Part shown: positions 1 through 9,066 of the stretch, piece by piece
How the letters are laid out: each line of letters starts with the position of its first letter
Position numbering within the stretch: the first letter of the stretch is position 1
DNA from: Asinibacterium sp. OR53
Lineage (GTDB): Bacteria > Bacteroidota > Bacteroidia > Chitinophagales > Chitinophagaceae
Direction of reading: 5' to 3'
NCBI RefSeq assembly: GCF_000515315.1
Contig: NZ_KI911562.1
Location: 1,260,505 to 1,324,504 of the forward strand
Length of the DNA stretch: 64,000 bases
Made by a program: the position numbers and the translations under genes
Notes under the pieces: generated by a model
Database searches by the model: none
What the model was told of the DNA's origin: nothing
The model's input: only the letters and a program-made list of their open reading frames with translations

Positions 1-62
1 AATAAAGCTGGTTAAACATTTGCAGTTATATTTTGTCTATCATCTGATAAATCCTAAGCACT

Positions 63-164
63 ATGAAAAGTATTTTTGCGTTTATTCTATCACTACTGGC
101 CTTGGTTTCCATGATCGTGTATGCCTGGTGGCCCGAATCGAAAAAAGTGCATGAACTGAAATAA
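63..164 (+). CDS. small hydrophobic 33-aa protein
   Basis: A short ORF, ATG to TAA, encodes 33 residues: MKS, a hydrophobic run of about 20 residues ending at AWW, then a charged tail with KK and HELK. It could be a single-pass small membrane protein. Its stop codon directly abuts the stop codon of the glycosyltransferase on the opposite strand (165), so the two genes converge with no gap. I do not recognise a family and no function can be given. The ORF is short enough to arise by chance, but the start, the length of the hydrophobic stretch and the exact abutment make it worth listing. Confidence 0.4.
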   Translation: MKSIFAFILSLLALVSMIVYAWWPESKKVHELK

Positions 165-1316
165 TCATTGCACTTTCCTCCCTTTCCATTGGTAAGAGCC
201 GAATTTGCCTAACCATCCGGCCACAACGGTATAAGTAATATGGAAGGGCTGCATGGGAAGGAACCAGTACATGGCAGGCAAATGACCATAAAATTTGCTT
301 ACCGGTATCATAAAGCTCAATTCTACGAGTGTCTTGATTGCGATGAAGATCAGCCAGGGCACCCATCCCCCCCCCGTAAAGAATAAGCTACCGACAAGCC
401 ACAGGAACAGGCAGGCATTCAGGGCGTATACCAGCGCCAGGGTACGAAATATGCCCCGGTCCTGGTAAGCATCTGCTTTGCTGGCCCAACGTATGCGTTG
501 GTTGATGAAACTCCGCCAGTCGGCCATAGGCGCCGTGGCCATGATGGCCCCTTGTGCAAAAAGGTATCCCATCCGGTCCGGGTATAACTGCTTGATCTTG
601 TGCATGAGGAACATATCGTCTCCACTGGCCAGGCCATCGATCCCTTTAAAACCATCCACCGCATAAAATACATCCTTCCGATAAGCCAGGTTGGCGCCAT
701 TGCACATGGTATGAAAACCGGCCGATACTGCCGCCGCAGTAATGCCCTGCAGACTGATAAAATCCAGCAACTGAAACGTATCGAGGAAACTGCCTTTTGT
801 TGTGAACATCACAGGCGCCGCCACAAATACCGGTTGGTATTGCCTGATATATGCATCTAAGAGGGAGAGCCAGCCGGGTTTTGCCTGGCAGTCGGCATCG
901 GTGGTCACCACCCATTCCCCGCTACTCGTTGCGATAGCCAGCTCCAGGGCCTTTTTTTTATAAGAGTTCAAAGCATTGGGCTCCACATGGTCGGCCATAT
1001 TGATGAGGTACAGGTTGGCATGTTGCTCCTGCCATGCTTTTATAACAGCTTCTGTACGGTCTGTAGAATAGTCGTTCACTATAATGACCTCAAAATGGGT
1101 ACCTGGATATGATTGTCCGAATATGGAAGCCAGACAGTTACCAATCTGCCCTTCTTCGTTCCGCGCCGGTATGATGATGGAAAAACGTGTGGGTGTGCCG
1201 GGTGCCGGGGCCGGTTCAAACGGCCGCAGCCGTAAAAACCAGCTGCGGTATTGGAGAATAAGGACAGCGTAGACAGCCAATAACAGCGTTGTAACAATGA
1301 TTATGGCGGTGTACAT
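165..1316 (-). CDS. family 2 glycosyltransferase, membrane-associated
   Basis: 383 aa. An N-terminal membrane segment (about residues 3-25) is followed by a GT-A fold domain opening with SIIIPARNEEGQIGNCLASI. Further GT2 signatures follow: NDYSTDRT, TTDADCQ (the metal-binding DxD region), GDDMFL and the QRIRW motif (QxxRW type) of processive GT2 enzymes. The C-terminal third is hydrophobic with two or three membrane spans. It should transfer a sugar from a nucleotide donor at the inner face of the cytoplasmic membrane to a lipid or growing glycan. The acceptor cannot be told. It is divergent from the marR gene across about 70 bp and has no other glycan gene beside it. Confidence 0.85.
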   Translation of the reverse strand: MYTAIIIVTTLLLAVYAVLILQYRSWFLRLRPFEPAPAPGTPTRFSIIIPARNEEGQIGNCLASIFGQSYPGTHFEVIIVNDYSTDRTEAVIKAWQEQHANLYLINMADHVEPNALNSYKKKALELAIATSSGEWVVTTDADCQAKPGWLSLLDAYIRQYQPVFVAAPVMFTTKGSFLDTFQLLDFISLQGITAAAVSAGFHTMCNGANLAYRKDVFYAVDGFKGIDGLASGDDMFLMHKIKQLYPDRMGYLFAQGAIMATAPMADWRSFINQRIRWASKADAYQDRGIFRTLALVYALNACLFLWLVGSLFFTGGGWVPWLIFIAIKTLVELSFMIPVSKFYGHLPAMYWFLPMQPFHITYTVVAGWLGKFGSYQWKGRKVQ

Positions 1317-1334
1317 CGAACAAAGAAACTTATT

Positions 1335-1384
1335 CTTGGAGATATCACAAAAACAGCCGTACTTTGAATTAGTTGCATAACTAA
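1335..1384 (+). promoter_or_regulatory. promoter and palindromic operator of the marR-acyl-CoA dehydrogenase unit
   Basis: CTTG at 1335-1338, 21 nt, then TACTTTG at 1360-1366 resembles the Bacteroidota promoter (TTTG about 20 nt before TAnnTTTG), with one base fewer in the -7 box. Directly after it, 1369-1384 reads TTAGTT, GCAT, AACTAA: a perfect 6-bp inverted repeat with a 4-nt centre, ending 4 nt before the marR start codon. A MarR dimer bound here would cover the transcription start, so autorepression is the simplest inference. Confidence 0.5.
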
Positions 1385-1388
1385 CTAT

Positions 1389-1835
1389 ATGTCAAACAAC
1401 CAATTTAAAAGAGGGGAGTTATACAGCGTCATCAACAATATGGCGTCTACCGCTGTGGCACGCCGTATGCAGAAGAACTTCAGGCAGGCGGGGCTCGATA
1501 TCACCATCGAGCAGTGGAGTATATTGTATCATTTGTGGAAGGAAGACTGCCTGAGCCAGCAGGAGTTGTGCAACAGAACATTTCGCGACAAACCCAGTAT
1601 TACGCGTCTCATCGATAACCTTGAAAAACAGAAACTGGTAAAGCGTATGCCTTCCAAAGAAGACCGTCGTATTAACCTGGTTTGCTTAACAGAGACAGCC
1701 AAAGAATTGCAGGATCGTACGATTGAACTGGCCAACCAAACGATGAGCGAGGCATTGGTGGGCGTGAACAAGGAAGAGATTGAAACGGTGAAAACTGTTT
1801 TACAAAGGGTATACGATAACCTTACGGGCAATTAG
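1389..1835 (+). CDS. MarR family transcriptional regulator
   Basis: 148 aa, the usual MarR length. The winged-helix core is visible: a recognition region around SQQELCNRTFRDKPSITRLI (about residues 55-74), followed by DNLEKQKLVKRMPSKEDRRI, where the EDRR wing is the family hallmark. It is a cytoplasmic dimeric DNA-binding protein that usually senses a small phenolic or acyl-type ligand. The acyl-CoA dehydrogenase follows 32 bp downstream on the same strand, so fatty-acid or acyl-CoA metabolism is the probable regulon. A perfect palindrome just upstream of the start is its likely operator. Confidence 0.88.
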   Translation: MSNNQFKRGELYSVINNMASTAVARRMQKNFRQAGLDITIEQWSILYHLWKEDCLSQQELCNRTFRDKPSITRLIDNLEKQKLVKRMPSKEDRRINLVCLTETAKELQDRTIELANQTMSEALVGVNKEEIETVKTVLQRVYDNLTGN

Positions 1836-1867
1836 CATGATCTTCTTTAACGCATAAATTTCATTTC

Positions 1868-3655
1868 ATGGAAACCAAACAAACAACCGCATTACATGGC
1901 GGCGAATGGCTGATCAAAGAAAGCAATCCGTTCGATACTTTCATTACGGAAGATTTTAATGAAGAGCAAAATATGGTGATGGATATGTGTCACCAGTTCC
2001 TGGATGCCGATGTGATACCGGTGCTGGATAAGATCGATAAAATGGAACCGGGCCTGATGCCTTCGCTGCTGGAAAAAGCTGGTGAGCAGGGATTGTTGTC
2101 CACTTCCTTACCCGAGCAGTATGGTGGTTTAGGTAAAGATTTCATTACTTCTACCATTGTGAACGAAGGATTGGGCGGCGGCCATTCTTTTTCGGTTGCA
2201 CTCGCAGCACATACGGGAATTGGTTCATTACCCATATTGTATTTTGGTACAGAAGCGCAGAAACAAAAATACATCCCCAAACTGGGCAGCGGTGAATGGA
2301 AGGGCTCTTATGGTTTAACAGAACCCAATAGTGGCAGTGATGCACTGGGTGCCAAGACCACCGCCAGGTTAAGCGAAGACGGAAAATATTATTTGCTGAA
2401 CGGACAAAAATGCTGGATCACGAATGGCGGTTTTGCCGATGTGTACACTGTGTTTGCCAAGATCGATGGCGATAAGTTTACGGCCTTCATTGTAGAGAGG
2501 GGATTTGAGGGATTCACACAAGGACCCGAAGAACACAAAATGGGCATCAAAGGTTCTTCTACTGTGCAGTTGTATTTCCAGGATTGTAAAGTGCCTGTGG
2601 AGAACCTGCTGGGTGAAATTGGCCGCGGTCATATCATTGCATTCAACATCCTCAATATCGGCCGCCTGAAACTCTGTGCAGCCGCATTGGGCGGCGCGAA
2701 GCGTGCCGCGGATATTTCCATTCAATATGCCAAAACAAGGGAACAGTTCAAATTGCCTATTGCGAAGTTCGGAGCCATCCGCCACAAGATGGCAGAAATG
2801 GCTATCCGCATGTGGGTTTGTGAAAGCGCTTTATACCGCACCTCCAAATGGATCGATGACAAAGAACGGGAGCTGGAAGCCAGTGGTAAAACTTTTGCCG
2901 AAGCGTTGCTGGGTGCAGCCGAAGAATATGCCATCGAGTGCGCCATGCTGAAAGTATATGGCAGCGAGATGCTGGATTATGTGGTGGACGAAGGCGTGCA
3001 GATACACGGAGGTAATGGTTTCAGTGATGAATACGTGATTTCTAAAGCCTATCGCGACAGCCGTATCAACCGCATTTATGAAGGCACCAACGAGATCAAT
3101 CGACTGCTTACGGTAGATATGGTATTGAAGCGTGCCATGAAAGGCAAGCTCGACCTGATGGGTCCTGCCCTGGCCGTACAGAAAGAACTGATGAGCATCC
3201 CTGATTTCGGAGCCGAAGAAGAAGGCGCATTTGCCAAAGAGCGCAAATACATCGTCAATTTCAAGAAAGCCATCCTGATGGTGGCGGGAGCCGCTGTGCA
3301 GAAGCTGATGATGCAACTCGATAAAGAACAGGAAATACTTATGAATATCGCCGATATGGCCATTGAGACCTTCAATGCCGAAAGCGCCCTGCTGCGCCTG
3401 ACAAAACTGGCCGACAGCAAGGGAACGGAAGCAGTTGCCCTGCAGGCCGATATTGTACGCACTTACCTCTACGATGCGGCTGACCGCATCAACAAGGCCG
3501 GTAAAGATGCGTTGAACGGCTTTGCCGATGGCGATGAACTGCGGATGATGCATATTGGCCTCAAACGCTTTACCAAACTGGAGCCATTCAATACCAAAGA
3601 TGCCCGCAGGAGGATATCCGACAGGCTGGTGGCTGATAACGGCTATCATATCTGA
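1868..3655 (+). CDS. acyl-CoA dehydrogenase family protein
   Basis: 595 aa flavoprotein that introduces the alpha-beta double bond in acyl-CoA. Visible features: the FAD/substrate-binding stretch YGLTEPNSGSDALGAKTTA, CWITNGGFADVYTVFAK, the IQIHGGNGFSDEY-type helix (VQIHGGNGFSDEYVI) and YEGTNEINRLL with the expected catalytic base at Glu405. About 170 residues follow the dehydrogenase core, a long helical C-terminal extension typical of the 590-600 aa acyl-CoA dehydrogenases of this phylum. It is co-directional with marR (32-bp gap). No thiolase or 3-hydroxyacyl-CoA dehydrogenase is adjacent, so the rest of beta-oxidation lies elsewhere. Chain length specificity cannot be read. Confidence 0.9.
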   Translation: METKQTTALHGGEWLIKESNPFDTFITEDFNEEQNMVMDMCHQFLDADVIPVLDKIDKMEPGLMPSLLEKAGEQGLLSTSLPEQYGGLGKDFITSTIVNEGLGGGHSFSVALAAHTGIGSLPILYFGTEAQKQKYIPKLGSGEWKGSYGLTEPNSGSDALGAKTTARLSEDGKYYLLNGQKCWITNGGFADVYTVFAKIDGDKFTAFIVERGFEGFTQGPEEHKMGIKGSSTVQLYFQDCKVPVENLLGEIGRGHIIAFNILNIGRLKLCAAALGGAKRAADISIQYAKTREQFKLPIAKFGAIRHKMAEMAIRMWVCESALYRTSKWIDDKERELEASGKTFAEALLGAAEEYAIECAMLKVYGSEMLDYVVDEGVQIHGGNGFSDEYVISKAYRDSRINRIYEGTNEINRLLTVDMVLKRAMKGKLDLMGPALAVQKELMSIPDFGAEEEGAFAKERKYIVNFKKAILMVAGAAVQKLMMQLDKEQEILMNIADMAIETFNAESALLRLTKLADSKGTEAVALQADIVRTYLYDAADRINKAGKDALNGFADGDELRMMHIGLKRFTKLEPFNTKDARRRISDRLVADNGYHI

Positions 3656-3733
3656 GAAAAGGACCAAAAAAATTCTTGGGTTTCATAAATTTTGTTAATA
3701 TTTGTTTTGTTTTACGGTTGCTTGCTCAAACAG

Positions 3734-3770
3734 TGGCCTCATCACCAAATGGTAGTGAGGCCATTAATTT
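3734..3770 (+). terminator. intrinsic terminator after acyl-CoA dehydrogenase gene
   Basis: TGGCCTCA at 3734-3741 pairs with TGAGGCCA at 3756-3763; the loop can pair further (ACCA with TGGT). A T-rich stretch follows from 3764. It lies 80 bp after the acyl-CoA dehydrogenase stop and 30 bp before the amidase gene. Confidence 0.7.
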
Positions 3771-3800
3771 TTATCACCCCATCTTTCCTACCTTCAACAG

Positions 3801-4970
3801 ATGAAACGATTTTTTCTTTTTGTCTGCCTGGTGATGAGTATTTGCAGTCTCAAGGCGCAGACTAATACTTCTTATGTGGCCGGACTTGCTACCGGCAAAT
3901 TGCCTGCGCTGGTATATGGCCTGGGTGAAGACAGGCTGGGCGGCGCCAAACTGGGCTATATCGATTCAAATGTTGTACTGCGCGTGATAGACTCTACTAA
4001 AGACCTTTATAAAGTACAGTTGTCAAAGGCCCACACTGCCTATATTGAGAAACCTTATGTTCGCTTCGATACCATTGTGCAGGTGAAACCTTATTACCTC
4101 ACCAATTCTTTCATGGCCAAAGGCGATTCGCTGTTCGATTATGTAAGCATTCATGTAGACGGGAAATTGCCTTACAAGAGCTGGATGGAAATTGATCCGG
4201 CCAGGATCATGGTGGACATATATGGTGTGCAAAGCAATACCAACTGGATCACCCAACTTCGCTCGCTGAAAGAAGTGAAGAATGTGTATTACAACCAGGT
4301 AGAAGATGATGTGGTGCGTGTAACTATTGAGCTGCAACACAAACAACATTGGGGTTACAATATTGGTTACAAACGGAACGTACTCACGGTGAGGATCAAA
4401 AGACAGCCGGCAGTGCTCGACATACGCAAGCTGAAAATAGCCATCGATGCAGGACATGGAGGAACCAATACAGGCGCATCGGGCGTTAGAACAGGCGCTG
4501 AAGAAAAAACATACACCCTGCTTTTTGCCAAAGCATTCGAAAAATACCTGAAGCTCCGGGGCGTTCATAAAATCATCATGACGCGCAGAACCGATACCAC
4601 TTTCGATAACAAAGACAGGGTATTGTTCTTACAACAGGAGAACCCCGATCTGCTCATCAGCTTTCACCTCAATTCCAGTAATAACGAAGAAGTGAAAGGC
4701 GTTAGCACGTATTATAAGCATATCGGTTTTCGTCCGCTTACAACGGCTATTTTACGCAATATGCTTACACTGGGACTGGATGAATTCGGTAACGTAGGCA
4801 ATTTCAATTTTGCATTGAATGGCCCTACCGATTTTCCCAACAGTCTTGTTGAAATAGCATTCCTGAGCAATGCATCCGATGAAAAGCGTGTGCTGAACGC
4901 CAAGTTCCGCGACGATGTAGCTAAAAAAGTATACTTAGGAATTACGCAGTGGTTGCTATCACTGAAATAA
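3801..4970 (+). CDS. N-acetylmuramoyl-L-alanine amidase (Amidase_3), exported
   Basis: 389 aa. A signal peptide (about residues 1-19, ending in SLKAQ) leads into an N-terminal region of about 185 residues resembling an AMIN-type accessory domain (DGKLPYKSWMEIDPARIMVD), then an Amidase_3 zinc hydrolase domain from about residue 210. Predicted zinc ligands and catalytic residues are His219 in IDAGHGG, Glu234 or Glu235 in GAEEKTY, His289 in SFHLNSS and the conserved Glu351 in LVEIAFLSN. It cleaves the bond between MurNAc and the stem peptide in the periplasm and so works in cell separation or wall remodelling. It is monocistronic, bounded by a terminator upstream and an opposite-strand gene 9 bp downstream. 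Confidence 0.9.
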   Translation: MKRFFLFVCLVMSICSLKAQTNTSYVAGLATGKLPALVYGLGEDRLGGAKLGYIDSNVVLRVIDSTKDLYKVQLSKAHTAYIEKPYVRFDTIVQVKPYYLTNSFMAKGDSLFDYVSIHVDGKLPYKSWMEIDPARIMVDIYGVQSNTNWITQLRSLKEVKNVYYNQVEDDVVRVTIELQHKQHWGYNIGYKRNVLTVRIKRQPAVLDIRKLKIAIDAGHGGTNTGASGVRTGAEEKTYTLLFAKAFEKYLKLRGVHKIIMTRRTDTTFDNKDRVLFLQQENPDLLISFHLNSSNNEEVKGVSTYYKHIGFRPLTTAILRNMLTLGLDEFGNVGNFNFALNGPTDFPNSLVEIAFLSNASDEKRVLNAKFRDDVAKKVYLGITQWLLSLK

Positions 4971-4979
4971 ATTGCCTAA

Positions 4980-7133
4980 TTAATGCTTTATGAATCTTTC
5001 GAAAAATTCCATCGTGCGTAACATCTGATCGATGCGCTGGCGGTTGTTGCCACTGCGGGTAAGTTCATGAGTGCCACCGGGATGCCTTACGTATTCAACG
5101 GTGCGGCCTAATACTTTCAGGCTCTTGTACAACATTTCACTTTGTATGACACCCGTGCGTAAATCGTTTTCGCCATGGAAGATGAGATAAGGTGTATGGA
5201 TGTTCTTCACATAGTTGATGGGCGACTCGTGTTCAATCACTGCTTTCGCTTTTTCTTCCCAGGGATAGCCGCCGAAATAATTCGGTACCAATCGCCATGC
5301 ATTGCCTTCGCCGAAGAAAGTACCCAACTCATATACGCCGCGTTGTGAACAGGCTGCTTTGAATCGCTGGTCGTGCGAAACGATCCAGGCAACAAGATAG
5401 CCGGCATAAGAGCCGCCGGTCACTGCCATACGCGCTGTGTCGATGAAGCCTTCCTCCACTGCTTTGTCCAATGAAGTGAGCACATCGGAAGTAGGACCTG
5501 TACCCCAATCGTTGATATTATCCCGCAGGAATGCGGCGCCATAACCACCTGATCCACGGGGATTGCAATACACCACTGCATATCCTTTGGCGCAATAATA
5601 CTGGAACTCATGCCACATAGAAGCTTCGCCAGGGCCCCACATTGCAGAAGGTCCGCCGTGAATATTTAAAATGGTTGGATATTTTTTACCGGCTTCATAG
5701 TTGTATGGTTTCATCATCCAATATTCAACCGTCATGCCCTTGCTGTTCACAAAAGTTTTTTTCTCAGGGAAGCTCAGGTGCTTGTCTTTGATCCAGGCAG
5801 TATTGAAGTTGCTGAGCCTTTTTTCATTTTTACCATTGCTATCTGCTACATACAATTCGGATGGATCGGCCACTTCTGTTTTGGCAAATACAATGGCGTT
5901 CGGTTTCAACGCATAGCTGTTGAGGCCCACGTTGAAGTCGAACAACGCTTCTACTTTGCGTGTTTGCATGTCAACTCTGTAGAGAGGTGCACCTCCATTG
6001 CTTTGGGCAATGAAGTACAAATATTTTTCATCCTTACTCCAGCCGAGTGCGCCCTTGCTGCGATCGAAGGGGATGTTGATGATGTCATTGGCGGTTCCAT
6101 GCAGCGGCATAACGGCCAGCGTGGGCACATCCACGAAAGAAGTGTTACCGTATTGGAAGGCCAGCCACTTGCCGGAGGGAGAAACAGTTGGACTGTTATA
6201 ATTCTTTCCGGCCTCACCCAGTATTTTGCGGAGTTGGTGACTGTTCAGGTCAATCAGGTAAATTTCACTTTCCAGCACACGGTCGGGATGCCGCACAGAA
6301 TCTACATTGCCGCTGATGATAAGCTGTTTGCCATCGGGCGTGAATTCGGCATTGTTGAAACGGTGAAACCCATGCGTTACGGCTACGGGTTGCGCGTCCG
6401 GCTGCAGGCCAATCAAAAAGAAATGGGTGAAATACATTTCAGGTGAAGTGGTAGACTCTTCCTGGAAGTTGAGCTTGTTGAATACTTTGGCCTTTTTATC
6501 AACGGTGTTGAGATCGAGATAAGCCCTGATCTCCTCGAGGTTGCCATCGGGATCGGGTCTGGCATTGGAGGTTTTGAGTTGTTCATTGCCGGCAAACCCC
6601 GGCTTTTCATAAGGCCATTGGGGGATGGCTTTACCTGGATTGAGCAGGGAATCTTTCAGTAATTCCCGCAGGGAGATGCTTGAAGAGAACAGGATCTGAT
6701 GTCCATCGGGACTCCATTTGGGAGAGGCGGCCCCATATTTCGAATGTGTCAATTGTTGGGGTTCGCCGCCATCGAAAGAGAGTAAAAATACCTGGGGCTT
6801 GCCCTCGACCGCCCTGGTGAAAGCCAGTTGTTTTCCATCCGGACTCCAGGTAGGCTGGGTAGCGTTCTCTTTGGAACTGAGCAGGCGCGGGGCCGCTGAG
6901 CCGTCAACGGGTACCAGGTATAACTGGTTCACATACTTGTATTCCCATTTGGCATCGCCATCGGGCTCAATGGCAGTAACGCTGAAAACGGCTTTGGAAC
7001 CATCCGGATTCAACGTAATAGCACCTACCTGCCTGATCTTGAGCATATCGGTTACCTTCACGGGCTCCTGGCCTTTTTGCGCATAGAGCAGGCTGCAGTA
7101 ACAGCAGCTCAATAGAAGTATGATTTTTTTCAT
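4980..7133 (-). CDS. S9 family prolyl oligopeptidase-type serine peptidase
   Basis: 717 aa with a signal peptide (residues 1-18, LLSCCYCSLLYAQ). Residues of about 40-430 form a beta-propeller with TolB/WD40-like PD40 repeats (NPDGSKAVFS, SPDGKQLAF, SPDGHQILFSS, TPDGKQLIIS, SPSGKWLAFQ). The C-terminal alpha/beta-hydrolase domain carries the triad Ser575 in GGSYAG, Asp657 in HGENDLRTG and His689 in GGTHELT. It should be a periplasmic or surface dipeptidyl- or acylaminoacyl-peptidase acting on short peptides. CysCys near the signal peptide could be read as a lipobox, but the spacing to the cleavage site AYAQ-like end argues for ordinary secretion. Divergent from the oxidoreductase gene. Confidence 0.9.
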   Translation of the reverse strand: MKKIILLLSCCYCSLLYAQKGQEPVKVTDMLKIRQVGAITLNPDGSKAVFSVTAIEPDGDAKWEYKYVNQLYLVPVDGSAAPRLLSSKENATQPTWSPDGKQLAFTRAVEGKPQVFLLSFDGGEPQQLTHSKYGAASPKWSPDGHQILFSSSISLRELLKDSLLNPGKAIPQWPYEKPGFAGNEQLKTSNARPDPDGNLEEIRAYLDLNTVDKKAKVFNKLNFQEESTTSPEMYFTHFFLIGLQPDAQPVAVTHGFHRFNNAEFTPDGKQLIISGNVDSVRHPDRVLESEIYLIDLNSHQLRKILGEAGKNYNSPTVSPSGKWLAFQYGNTSFVDVPTLAVMPLHGTANDIINIPFDRSKGALGWSKDEKYLYFIAQSNGGAPLYRVDMQTRKVEALFDFNVGLNSYALKPNAIVFAKTEVADPSELYVADSNGKNEKRLSNFNTAWIKDKHLSFPEKKTFVNSKGMTVEYWMMKPYNYEAGKKYPTILNIHGGPSAMWGPGEASMWHEFQYYCAKGYAVVYCNPRGSGGYGAAFLRDNINDWGTGPTSDVLTSLDKAVEEGFIDTARMAVTGGSYAGYLVAWIVSHDQRFKAACSQRGVYELGTFFGEGNAWRLVPNYFGGYPWEEKAKAVIEHESPINYVKNIHTPYLIFHGENDLRTGVIQSEMLYKSLKVLGRTVEYVRHPGGTHELTRSGNNRQRIDQMLRTMEFFERFIKH

Positions 7134-7219
7134 ATGTTAGTTTGATGCCGTTAAAATACAAAGAAATGACAGTACAAGCCTGATGGTTTTGTAACTTAGC
7201 GGACTCAAATTGGTTTAAG

Positions 7220-8254
7220 ATGTCAGCAGCAGCAACGAGCGCTCCGCTCACCGCGAAAGATTTTGCAACAGACCAGGAAGTAAGGTGGTGTCCGGGTTGT
7301 GGTGATTATTCTATACTCGCACAGGTACAGAAAATAATGCCTGGGATAGGCGTACCCAAAGAAAATATTGTTATCATCAGTGGAATTGGCTGCAGCAGCC
7401 GTTTCCCTTATTACATGAATACTTTTGGCATGCACTCCATCCACGGACGTGCAACAGCCATCGCCAGTGGGTTAAAAGCCACCAGGCCCGAATTGAGTGT
7501 TTGGATCGTAACCGGTGATGGGGATAGTCTCAGCATCGGTGGCAACCATACCATTCACTTGCTGCGCAGGAATTTCGATGTGAATGTACTGATGTTCAAT
7601 AACCAGATCTATGGGTTAACCAAGGGGCAGTATTCACCTACTTCCGAGCAACAAAAGATTACCAAGAGTACGCCTTTCGGAAGCATCGATCATCCGTTCA
7701 ATCCGGCTGCACTGGCTATGGGAGCCGATGCCAGCTTTGTGGGCCGCAGTATGGACCGTGATCCCAAGCACCTGCAATACATGCTCACACGTTCGCATCA
7801 GCACAAAGGCGCTTCTTTCCTGGAAATATACCAGAACTGTAACATCTTCAATGATGGCGCTTTTGAAGTATTCACTGAAAAATCATCAAAAGCCGATGAG
7901 GCGTTGTTCCTCGAACAGGGAAAACCACTGGTATTTGGTGCTACCCAAAACAAGGGTATCAAACTGGATGGTTTAAAACCTGTGGTGGTGGAATTAGGCA
8001 ACGGTGTCAGCGCTGATGACCTGTGGATACACGATGAGCGTGATTTCTTCAAAGCACAGTTACTGGTTCGTTTGTTCGATGACCCCAATAAAGAAGGCGG
8101 CCATTATCCCCGGCCTTTCGGTGTGTTCTTTGAAACAGACCGTGCCTGCTATGAAGATGTGATGAGCATGCAGATAGAAGAGACCATCGCTACCAAAGGA
8201 AAAGGCGATCTGGATAAATTGTTGCGCGGCAAAGAGGTTTGGGAAATTGTATAA
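7220..8254 (+). CDS. korB: 2-oxoacid:ferredoxin oxidoreductase, beta subunit (KorB-type)
   Basis: 344 aa. The thiamine-diphosphate subunit of 2-oxoglutarate (or another 2-oxoacid):ferredoxin oxidoreductase. It shows WCPGCGDY (two [4Fe-4S] cysteines), GCSSRFPYY (third cysteine), the TPP/Mg motif GDGDSLSIGGNH with NNQIYGLTKGQ, and NCNIFNDGAF with the fourth cysteine. It should decarboxylate a 2-oxoacid and pass electrons to ferredoxin in the cytoplasm. The partner alpha/gamma subunit usually lies directly upstream in this phylum; here the upstream neighbour is a divergent peptidase and the downstream neighbour a convergent regulator, so the alpha gene must be elsewhere. Substrate assignment is from family resemblance only. 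Confidence 0.87.
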   Translation: MSAAATSAPLTAKDFATDQEVRWCPGCGDYSILAQVQKIMPGIGVPKENIVIISGIGCSSRFPYYMNTFGMHSIHGRATAIASGLKATRPELSVWIVTGDGDSLSIGGNHTIHLLRRNFDVNVLMFNNQIYGLTKGQYSPTSEQQKITKSTPFGSIDHPFNPAALAMGADASFVGRSMDRDPKHLQYMLTRSHQHKGASFLEIYQNCNIFNDGAFEVFTEKSSKADEALFLEQGKPLVFGATQNKGIKLDGLKPVVVELGNGVSADDLWIHDERDFFKAQLLVRLFDDPNKEGGHYPRPFGVFFETDRACYEDVMSMQIEETIATKGKGDLDKLLRGKEVWEIV

Positions 8255-8267
8255 TGCCGGTTGGGTA

Positions 8268-8927
8268 TTAATAAACGCTGTCGCCAATATTATTGCGCAT
8301 GGCTATCAGCGCTAGTCCTACTCTTGACGATACCTGCAATTTCTGGTACAACAGGTCGCGGAAATTATCGATGACACGTAACGGAACACCCATAACTTCT
8401 GCGATCTCGCGGTGTGTTTTTTCTGTACAATAGAGCGCTAGAAATTCTTTCTCTTTTTCATCCAGTTCATTTACCATTTTTTGCTCCTCGTCGTCGGCGC
8501 TATTGGTAGACTGGAAATTATGGATGATACTGTCACAGGTAATCCTGTTGAGGTATACGCCTTTATGCATCAGCCCGTCGAGCGCCGCTTTCAGTTCCTG
8601 TGGCCGGCAATCTTTCAACAGGAATCCCTTGGCGCCGTTCTTGAACATCCGTATGATGGAACGTTCATCGCTGAGCATGGTCAGCGCCAGTATTTTGATT
8701 TGCGGGTAATGGTTGGTGAGCCATAATGCCGTCTCGTACCCATTCATCTCGGGCATGGTGATATCCAGGATAACAATCTCAGGCAGGTTTTCAGGATCCA
8801 GTTGTTTGACGAATTGCTTTCCGTTATTAGCTTCAAAAAGAACGGTATAATCGGGAAAAGAATTAATCAATGAAACAAGTCCATTCCTCAGCAGTACATG
8901 GTCATCGACCAAGACGATCTTTGTCAT
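8268..8927 (-). CDS. LuxR/NarL-type response regulator, orphan
   Basis: 219 aa. The receiver domain begins TKIVLVDDHVLLRNG with the acidic pair, phosphoacceptor Asp55 in VILDITMPEMNG and the conserved Lys near LLKDCRPQE. A LuxR-type HTH follows from about residue 150 (LDEKEKEFLALYCTEKTHRE, then EIAEVMGVPL). It should be a phosphorylation-controlled transcription factor. No histidine kinase lies beside it; in this phylum such regulators are commonly paired with HisKA_3-type kinases encoded elsewhere. It converges on korB (13-bp gap). Confidence 0.88.
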   Translation of the reverse strand: MTKIVLVDDHVLLRNGLVSLINSFPDYTVLFEANNGKQFVKQLDPENLPEIVILDITMPEMNGYETALWLTNHYPQIKILALTMLSDERSIIRMFKNGAKGFLLKDCRPQELKAALDGLMHKGVYLNRITCDSIIHNFQSTNSADDEEQKMVNELDEKEKEFLALYCTEKTHREIAEVMGVPLRVIDNFRDLLYQKLQVSSRVGLALIAMRNNIGDSVY

Positions 8928-9066
8928 AGCAGCGCATTATATATAGATAAACGATCATTTCCAGTTTGGTTTTGAAAAGACAAAACCCATGCCGGAATGA
9001 TGCGACTACAAATTTGCGGGTTTACAACAGAATAAAATGAGGTGTTTATACGGAATTCGTATGTAG

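Noticed and set aside
2831-3667. Long open frame antisense to the acyl-CoA dehydrogenase gene
   Set aside because: It is a by-product of the codon use of the real gene, with no recognisable domain and no start context. The same holds for the long antisense frames at 39147-39920, 46219-47043 and 61322-62095.
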